DNA from: RGIG9115 sp045603225
Lineage (GTDB): Bacteria > Bacillota > Clostridia > UBA1381
Length of the DNA: 64,000 nucleotides
NCBI GenBank assembly: GCA_045603225.1
Contig: JAZULT010000070.1
Location: 124,001-188,000, forward strand
Direction of reading: 5' to 3'
Positions 54,533 through 61,766 of this stretch are shown here, piece after piece. The position numbers were made by a program, and so were the translations under genes. Under the pieces are notes generated by a model. It was not told where the DNA came from and searched no databases. It saw only the letters and a program-made list of their open reading frames with translations. Each line of letters starts with the position of its first letter. The first letter of the stretch is position 1.

Positions 54533-57415
54533 TTGAAAAGAATCACATTGTTTACATGTATGTCAATAATTCTTTTCAGCTTTTGCGCAGAAGCGGCAAC
54601 GAATTCCGATTTTGATGCAATGTCATCAAATCTTGTCGGACTGAAAGAAAAAATTGATTTATGTGAGAAATCAGGTATACCGACAGATACTGAAAGAGTC
54701 AATTATACAGTTATCGAAAAATTCATAGATTACGGAAAAGAAGATTTATTAAACGGATATACAGAAAGAGCGGATTACACGCTGAACTGTCTTAATAATC
54801 TTTATAATGAGGCGGATGAAAGTCTCTCCGCATATCTCAGCAGTGAAAAAGAAAGTTACGGTACGAACAGATACGTATCGGGAAATATAGAAAAGAACAA
54901 TCTGTCTTTTGTGTCAGAGATAAGTAACACTAAAACAGGAAGAGCAGGAACGGGTAATATTTTTCTGACAGGCTTCATGGGTGGAATATCGGGAGACCTT
55001 GAGAAAATGACCGATCTGGGGATGAATATGATATCTGTAGAAAACGGTGTCTGGGATGTTATTATTCCATCGGGCGGTGGTTTGTACGGAGGATATGTGA
55101 TATCTTCGGGAACTGATTCCGCAAAAGCATACCGTGAAACCGGAACAGGGCAAAACTCCTCTGCTTCACTCAGATTCAGCAATCTGGGGGGAAGTGTTTC
55201 TGTAACTAAAAAGCTGGCGATTGAGCCGGGTACCGAATATGAAGTCGGGTGTGTAAGTAGAAACATAAGCGGAGAAGGTGTAATAATTTCTACAGGATAT
55301 ACTGCTGATGCGGCAATAAAAAATACGTCTTCGCGTTTTGCATCAACTAAGGTAAGCTTTAATTCGGGAGAAAATGAAAGTCTTACGATAGTTATTACTT
55401 CAAAAAATGTTGGAGAAAATATAATAGATAATTTATTTGTGCGTAAAAAAGGTACTTATGATAATATACTGATTAACGGTGATTTTGAAACTGATATCAT
55501 CAAGTGTAACGGATATGACATAGATTGTGGTGCTCTCGATGAAACTGTCAGAATTATTGAAAAGGCAGAACAGCTTAATATTGCAGTTGATTTACTTATA
55601 TCACCGCATTATTTTCCGCCGTTCATTCTCGCAGAAAATGCGGAGTATGTTCATGGCGGAAGCGGATTTGGAAGCGGCGGTGCGGAATGGAGTAAACAGC
55701 GCATACGTGATGTTATGTGCGATTATGTAGACGCAGTGGCAAAAACAGTGAAGGGGTGCGGTGCACTTAAAAGTATATGTCTTATGAATGAACCGATGTT
55801 TAACCTTATGTACAGCAACAATAATGATATACTTTCTTTATGGCACGCATGGATTGAAGAGAAATACGGAGACCGTGAAACTGTCGGAAGCAAGCATGGT
55901 ACTACGTATAAATCAATATCTGATGTGCCGATTCCGACAGAAATTCAGCAGACTCAGCTGTTTTATGACTGGAAGAGCTTCAATGAAGAATTTTTTGCCG
56001 ATTTTCACAAAATGCTTGCAGACAGAATAAAAGCAGATATACCTGATATATTAATACATACAAAAATGGTGGATTACATGTCAAGGATTGAAAGCGATTA
56101 TGAATACAGCTTCCTTTTAACGGGAACGGAAGCAAATCTGTTTTCGGAATTTTCAGATATTCACGGAAATGATGCTCATGCGTATATAGAACCGGGGCAT
56201 ATGTACCGTATGCAAAGCAAGCTTCAATGGTACGATTACCTGACAACAGTTGATAATAAACCTATATTTAACTCTGAAGACCATATAATAATGGATCAGT
56301 CAAAAATATATGATTACAGACAGGCAAGACACGTTGCATGTGATATATGGCAGGGTGCACTTCATGGCAGAAGTATATCAACAATATGGGTGTACGGAAG
56401 AACATACGATGAATCGAGTCTTCTGATGGACAGTATCCTTAACCGTCCTGACTGCGTGGCGGCTGTCGGAAAAACAAATATAGAACTTAACCGTGTATCA
56501 GATAAAATTGCAGAGCTTCAGAATACGAATCCGGAAATAGGAGTTGTATTCAGTACGGCCTCAAGAGTGTACAACAGAAACTACATGAACTGTCTTTATA
56601 CAGCATATGAAGCGGCAAATTACAGTGGTTTCCGGGTTGCTGTTCTTGATGAAAAGGCACTTTCGGAAGGTAAGGCTGATATGTGCAAGGTAGTTATTCT
56701 TCCGGACACAAAGTATATGTCGGAGGATAGTGTTGAAGCTCTTGCTGCATATGTAAAAAATGGTGGAAAGATTATAGCACTTGGCAATAGTTGTCTGAGA
56801 TATGATGACTATAAGAAAGGTATTTCATCAACATTAAAGTCAGCTGTTCTTGGCGAAGCAGTAAGATTTTCAACAAGCTATGACTGGTATCAGCTTACAT
56901 CTCCTTCTGCTGATGAAATTCTCGGAAGCATAAGAGAGATTATTCCGAATGAAGTCAAAATCGTAGATTCTTCTACGGGTAAAGAAATGACCGATATAGA
57001 ATACCGATGGATTGATGACGGACGTGGAAAGGTTATCAATCTATGCAGATACAACTGGACAGACGGTGCTGATGTCGATATATACATTAACGGTAAAAAA
57101 ACGGATTATTTATATGATGTTGTAAACGGTAATGAACTGAGTGGTGTCACGGTTGACGGTTATACACCTGTTCTCCTGTATGCAGAAGCTCCTGCAGATA
57201 TTACTGTCAGTAACGGAAGGGTTACAGCTGAGAATGTGTCGGAGGACGATAAAATAATTCAGGCAGTTTATGATAGTGACGGAAAAATGGTGAAATGCTC
57301 TGTATCACCTGCTAATGAAAAGACTGATGTTTTAATAAAAAATAGCGGACAGAACCTGAAGATTATGGTTTGGGATAAAATGATGAAACCGCTGACAGAG
57401 AGTGTAAATAATTAG
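54533..57415 (+). CDS. Secreted GH42-like glycoside hydrolase, first gene of module 3
   Basis: A 960-residue exported protein. Start is TTG 54533: GGAAGGGG lies eight bases upstream and the frame has no ATG giving a signal peptide; the next residues KRITLFTCMSIILFSFCAEA are one. Order: helical region (~27-110, IDLCEKSGIPTDTE), TIM barrel with one inserted CBM-like domain (~173-323), flavodoxin-like domain (~663-766), and C-terminal beta domain (~888-960) ending KIMVWDKMMKPLTES. Likely Glu420 (LMNEPMFN) and Glu582 (FNSEDHI). Third paralogue of the genes at 43396 and 48070 and the most diverged. No SLH domain. It precedes A3 by 17 bases. Confidence 0.8.
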   Translation: MKRITLFTCMSIILFSFCAEAATNSDFDAMSSNLVGLKEKIDLCEKSGIPTDTERVNYTVIEKFIDYGKEDLLNGYTERADYTLNCLNNLYNEADESLSAYLSSEKESYGTNRYVSGNIEKNNLSFVSEISNTKTGRAGTGNIFLTGFMGGISGDLEKMTDLGMNMISVENGVWDVIIPSGGGLYGGYVISSGTDSAKAYRETGTGQNSSASLRFSNLGGSVSVTKKLAIEPGTEYEVGCVSRNISGEGVIISTGYTADAAIKNTSSRFASTKVSFNSGENESLTIVITSKNVGENIIDNLFVRKKGTYDNILINGDFETDIIKCNGYDIDCGALDETVRIIEKAEQLNIAVDLLISPHYFPPFILAENAEYVHGGSGFGSGGAEWSKQRIRDVMCDYVDAVAKTVKGCGALKSICLMNEPMFNLMYSNNNDILSLWHAWIEEKYGDRETVGSKHGTTYKSISDVPIPTEIQQTQLFYDWKSFNEEFFADFHKMLADRIKADIPDILIHTKMVDYMSRIESDYEYSFLLTGTEANLFSEFSDIHGNDAHAYIEPGHMYRMQSKLQWYDYLTTVDNKPIFNSEDHIIMDQSKIYDYRQARHVACDIWQGALHGRSISTIWVYGRTYDESSLLMDSILNRPDCVAAVGKTNIELNRVSDKIAELQNTNPEIGVVFSTASRVYNRNYMNCLYTAYEAANYSGFRVAVLDEKALSEGKADMCKVVILPDTKYMSEDSVEALAAYVKNGGKIIALGNSCLRYDDYKKGISSTLKSAVLGEAVRFSTSYDWYQLTSPSADEILGSIREIIPNEVKIVDSSTGKEMTDIEYRWIDDGRGKVINLCRYNWTDGADVDIYINGKKTDYLYDVVNGNELSGVTVDGYTPVLLYAEAPADITVSNGRVTAENVSEDDKIIQAVYDSDGKMVKCSVSPANEKTDVLIKNSGQNLKIMVWDKMMKPLTESVNN

Positions 57416-57432
57416 GAAAGGGAGATGTTCAG

Positions 57433-59100
57433 ATGAGAAAGAAAACAGCAGGTATTCTCCTTGTTGCGACAATGCTGAGCGGAACTACATCGTTTGCCGA
57501 TGTAGAATCAGTGAAGCTTATAGGAGACACTTGTGTGACATCCGGGACCGTGCAAAATGGAGAGTCGGTCAGTGTTATGATTACGAAAGCCGGAGCTGTT
57601 CCGGTTGATAATGATAATATTATAAGTATTGGATGGTTGTATAATCAGAAAGCAGGGGAGTTCACACATTCGCTTGAATTGGAAGATGAAGTTCTTAACG
57701 GAGTGGATAAAATAACCGTATTTGTCAGAGTTGGCGAAAATGAGATTAAAAAATATGATTTTGAATATATTAGTCCAAAAGTAATAACAGAATTGATTTC
57801 AAAGCTGAAAAAAGCATCCGATGCAGATGAGATAAAGAGTATTATTGATGATTCTGATAACGACAAAATATTTGAGAGGATGGGGCGTGATAAAAAGCTC
57901 TGGAATGACTGCGATAAGGATAATGCGTCAAAAATAATTTATTCTCAAAGAGAATCTTTTGGTGATAATCTGAAAGTTGTATCAGATGTATTTACTATTG
58001 CGGTGAAGCTCAGCGGATTTGATGGAGATGTAGAGGAGATAAATAAGCTATCCGAAGTGAAGTATGGAAATATTAAATGGGATGACATTAAAGGCGACAG
58101 TAAAAAAGCGACATGGATTTCCGGATACCTGAAAAATATTGGATTTTTTAAAGATATGACAGCGTTCAATGCTGAATTCGGAACAGCAAATGTTATTTCT
58201 GATATTAACAACGTTTCCGGGTATGCTGCATTAAAAACAATAATAACAGATAATGCTGACCTGCTTGGTATAAAAAAGCAGAGCTACTATTCGTATTACA
58301 GCGATAACGAAACAAAAGTTTTAAAAGCGTTATACTCAATTATAAATAAGGACAAGGTCAAATCGATTGATGATTTTAATGATAAGATGGACGATGCTGT
58401 TGATAATGCTAAAAACAGCAAATCGTCAAATTCATCTGTATCGTCAAGCTCAGGTGGCGGTGGAGGTGGAGGAAACCGCGGGACCGGAGTAGTAGTTCCG
58501 ACGGGGACACCGACTATGGGAAATGCAACTGTACCGGAAGCTGTACCGCAACAGATTTTTACTGACGTTTCAACTGCACACTGGGCAGTGTCTGATATAT
58601 CAGAGCTTAAGGAAAAAGAGATAATAAACGGATATGATGACGGCAGCTTCAGACCTGACAGTAAGGTTACGAGAGAAGAATTCGTTACTATGATAATAAA
58701 GGCAACCGACACACAGACTCTTGGAGGCTCAACACCGTTCCGTGATGTCGTCTATGGTTCATGGTATGCACCTTATGTAACAACAGCATACAGAAACGGT
58801 ATGGTAAACGGCGTTGAAGTAAATGAATTCGGACTTGGCAGGGAAATTACAAGGCAGGATGCGACGGTTATTCTTTCGAGACTGATAACCGTAGAATCAG
58901 TAGCTAAAACAGAGTATACAGGATATAATGATGAAAATCTGATTTCTGATTATGCATCAGAACCTGTAAGGAAAATGTCTGAACTTGGAATAATCAGGGG
59001 TTTTGATGGGATCTTTCGTCCGACAGATTCTATAAGCCGTGCTGAAGCAGCGGCTATAATTTGCAGATTTATGAAATTACAGTCAGAGGAGGTGGTTTAA
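57433..59100 (+). CDS. S-layer protein A3: beta region, helical region, Gly linker, three SLH domains
   Basis: Secreted 555-residue protein, signal peptide 1-~22 (GTTSFA). Beta region ~23-118 (ESVKLIGDTCVTSGTVQNGE), helical region ~120-325, Ser/Gly linker ~330-350, SLH domains ~374-555 (WAVSDISELKEKEIINGYDD, SWYAPYVTTAYRNGMVNG, YASEPVRKMSELGIIRG). GGAAAGGGAG precedes the ATG. Its TAA overlaps the ATG of B3 by one base (TAATG), so A and B are translationally coupled here, which argues for fixed stoichiometry. Same plan as A1 and A2. Confidence 0.84.
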   Translation: MRKKTAGILLVATMLSGTTSFADVESVKLIGDTCVTSGTVQNGESVSVMITKAGAVPVDNDNIISIGWLYNQKAGEFTHSLELEDEVLNGVDKITVFVRVGENEIKKYDFEYISPKVITELISKLKKASDADEIKSIIDDSDNDKIFERMGRDKKLWNDCDKDNASKIIYSQRESFGDNLKVVSDVFTIAVKLSGFDGDVEEINKLSEVKYGNIKWDDIKGDSKKATWISGYLKNIGFFKDMTAFNAEFGTANVISDINNVSGYAALKTIITDNADLLGIKKQSYYSYYSDNETKVLKALYSIINKDKVKSIDDFNDKMDDAVDNAKNSKSSNSSVSSSSGGGGGGGNRGTGVVVPTGTPTMGNATVPEAVPQQIFTDVSTAHWAVSDISELKEKEIINGYDDGSFRPDSKVTREEFVTMIIKATDTQTLGGSTPFRDVVYGSWYAPYVTTAYRNGMVNGVEVNEFGLGREITRQDATVILSRLITVESVAKTEYTGYNDENLISDYASEPVRKMSELGIIRGFDGIFRPTDSISRAEAAAIICRFMKLQSEEVV

Positions 59101-61715
59101 TGAAAAAAGTTTTATTATTATTTCTGAGCTTGACGGTAATTATATCGGCTATGGCGGTGAATGTATATGCTGAGGAAATGTCAGGAACGTCTTTTGAAGC
59201 TTCAGTGATGAGAGGTCTTCATATTCTTGATGAAGCAGATGTGAACAATCCTGATGTAGAGGTTACAAGAGGTGAATTTGTAAGAATACTCATGGGAATG
59301 ATTGATGCTCCTGTATCGGCCGTGTCGGATATGGAAATTCCTTTTGCAGATATCAAAAAAGGAAAAACATATACTGCATCGGTGTTGTATGCCGCAAGTC
59401 TCGGATATGTCATAGGCTATGGTGACGGAAACTTCTATCCGGATAAAACAATGACTGTTCAGGAAGCGGCGAATGTTATTCTTAACGTTGCAGGTTATGC
59501 TGTTTCGGCAGAGGCTTCCGGAGGATATCTGACGATAGCGCAGAGTGAGGGCTTGCTTGACGGACTTTCGGCCGGTAATACTCTTACAAATAAGGACTTG
59601 TCGAAAATCCTTTATAATGCTCTTACCGTTACCGTTATGGAAATTAAATTCAGCGGCGGTCAGAGTCAGGTTGAGAAAACAAATATTCCGTTTATGGAAA
59701 AGTATATGAATCTTGTGCGTTACAGAGGAATAATTACTTCTACATATTTTACTTCTCTGGAGGGAAATACAACCTGTGGTGAAGGGAATATCACTATCGG
59801 TGATATGACGATTGCGAATGGCTATGATAAAGCTGTAAACTATCTCGGATATAAGGTTGAAGCTTATTCTGAGCAATACAAAAGCGGAGATGAAGAAATT
59901 ATCTTTGCAGTGCCGTATAAAACAAATGTGACAGAAGTAAATTGCGAAGATATAACAGGCAGTGTGTCAGAAACCATTCTGAAATATCAGGGCGAGAATG
60001 ATTCAAGAGAAAAAACTGTAAGAATTTCACTTGAAGCTGATAAAATACTGAACGGTAAAGCATCCCCCGAATGTACAATGGCAGAACTTACGGAAGACTG
60101 CAGTACCATATTGTTTATCGACAATAACAACGATAAAATTGCTGATGTAGTATTTGCATATAAATACAGTCAGATGTATGTTAGTAATGTTTCATTAAGG
60201 GACAGTGTTATATACGGAAAATATACCTTCAGCGGTGCTGTTCAGGTGCTTGACCTTGAAAAAGCCGATAAGGTTTCGATAGTGAAAGATGGCAAACCGG
60301 CGCAGCTTGGCGATATGTCTGAAGATGATATATTAACGGTTACTGATACAACATTCGGTGGTATAAGAGAGGTTTCAATTAATGCAAGCAGCAAAAGAGT
60401 AACAGGTACTGTTACAGGGATAAACAGTGTTGAGGACCTTGTTTATATTGATAATACCGAATACAGAAAGTCTAAGCTTTATAAGGCAGCAATTTCCGGA
60501 AAAGATCCGAAGGCAAAAAATATTGTAATTGGTACAACAGGTACATTTTACCTTGACAGTCGTGACAGAATTGTTGCAATTGAAATAAGTTCGACTGCGA
60601 AAAAATACGGTTATCTTAAGAAATTTTATATTAACGAAGATGTTGAAAACGATATCAGTATGAAAGTGCTTGGAGAAGACGGAGACTGGCAGCTTTATAA
60701 ACTTCGTCAGAAAATAAATATCGACGGCTTGCAGTACAGCTCTGATAAGGTGCTTGAAGCATTGGGTGACGGTAGCTTCGTTAAGCCACAGCTTATTGCA
60801 TTTGAATTAAACTCTGACGGTATGGTAGTAAAAATAGACAGTGGTGAGGAATCAGACGATACAACAAGAGACGATTTGTGTTACAGAAAGTTTGAGTCAA
60901 TAGTTTACAGAAGTGCAAATCAGTCGTTTGACTCGGAATGTTATCTTACAGGTAACACGGTAAGCTTTATGATACCGGCACTTTTTACTGACGATTCAGG
61001 GATAGCTCGCAGATATACCGACCGGGAAATTGCAGGAATGGACGATAAATTTTTTGTTGTAAAAAACGGAAGTGTTTACAGTGATTGGGGAATATATTCG
61101 TTTTATGCATATAATGTGGATGAATTCGGAGAAACAAAACAGATTATGATGGAAACCACTGTTGAAGATGTTGGGCAGTTCAGCACGGGTAATTTCCTGT
61201 TTTCGAAACTCAGATATGTTATCGGTACAGACGGAAGTGAACAAATTTCAATTGAAGGTCTTCACGGTACAAATATTTCCGCATCGGCAACTGTAAACAG
61301 TGATGTTATCGTTTTTGACGAAAATGGCGAACGTGTGACAATTGATTATATCGAGCGTGGTGATTTGCTCAATCTGTATTTTGATGTTGACGACAATATC
61401 TACAGAATTAATGTGGAGTGCAAGGCACAAAACAGGGCGAAAAGTGAATATCAGTATTCGCTTCACGAAAATCCTGTTATTCTTTCGGGTGAAATAGTGA
61501 ACATTGATAGGGAAAGAGGATATATAATTCTCGATGACGGTCTTCCGAAGAAAAAAACACTTAAGGTTTTCCTTGAAAAGGTTTCAATTTATGTTTGTGA
61601 GCTTGACGCAAAAGGGGGAATTAAAGCCGGGAATATAAATGATGTTATGAATGGTGATTATGTGCTTATAAAAGGCGGAATGTCAAACTTTGACTTTATT
61701 GTCATTTATAAATAG
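59100..61715 (+). CDS. S-layer protein B3: N-terminal SLH domains, beta-rich body
   Basis: Secreted 871-residue paralogue of B1 and B2. Signal peptide 1-~24 (VNVYA). SLH region ~28-195 is well preserved (ARGLHILDEADV-like MRGLHILDEADV, TASVLYAASLGYVIGYGDGN, FYPDKTMTVQEAANVI). The beta-rich body follows, with RYRGIITSTYFTSLEGNT matching the corresponding parts of B1 and B2, and the ending GDYVLIKGGMSNFDFIVIYK. ATG 59100 is chosen over an upstream in-frame start because AGGAGGTGG lies immediately before it and the signal peptide begins there. No enzyme motif. Likely S-layer platform of module 3. Confidence 0.8.
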   Translation: MKKVLLLFLSLTVIISAMAVNVYAEEMSGTSFEASVMRGLHILDEADVNNPDVEVTRGEFVRILMGMIDAPVSAVSDMEIPFADIKKGKTYTASVLYAASLGYVIGYGDGNFYPDKTMTVQEAANVILNVAGYAVSAEASGGYLTIAQSEGLLDGLSAGNTLTNKDLSKILYNALTVTVMEIKFSGGQSQVEKTNIPFMEKYMNLVRYRGIITSTYFTSLEGNTTCGEGNITIGDMTIANGYDKAVNYLGYKVEAYSEQYKSGDEEIIFAVPYKTNVTEVNCEDITGSVSETILKYQGENDSREKTVRISLEADKILNGKASPECTMAELTEDCSTILFIDNNNDKIADVVFAYKYSQMYVSNVSLRDSVIYGKYTFSGAVQVLDLEKADKVSIVKDGKPAQLGDMSEDDILTVTDTTFGGIREVSINASSKRVTGTVTGINSVEDLVYIDNTEYRKSKLYKAAISGKDPKAKNIVIGTTGTFYLDSRDRIVAIEISSTAKKYGYLKKFYINEDVENDISMKVLGEDGDWQLYKLRQKINIDGLQYSSDKVLEALGDGSFVKPQLIAFELNSDGMVVKIDSGEESDDTTRDDLCYRKFESIVYRSANQSFDSECYLTGNTVSFMIPALFTDDSGIARRYTDREIAGMDDKFFVVKNGSVYSDWGIYSFYAYNVDEFGETKQIMMETTVEDVGQFSTGNFLFSKLRYVIGTDGSEQISIEGLHGTNISASATVNSDVIVFDENGERVTIDYIERGDLLNLYFDVDDNIYRINVECKAQNRAKSEYQYSLHENPVILSGEIVNIDRERGYIILDDGLPKKKTLKVFLEKVSIYVCELDAKGGIKAGNINDVMNGDYVLIKGGMSNFDFIVIYK

Positions 61716-61766
61716 TGTTTGTTTTATGTATTAAAATATATTAAATAATTTAAGGAGGGCATAAAA

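Noticed and set aside
59202..59876. 224-codon minus-strand frame inside B3
   Set aside because: The longest shadow frame, but antisense to the conserved SLH region and without homology or start signals.
14387..61715. Cellulosome-type complex
   Set aside because: No dockerin calcium-loop duplications or cohesin domains recognised; repeats are SLH, Ig/Fn3, lectin-like and CBM-like instead.
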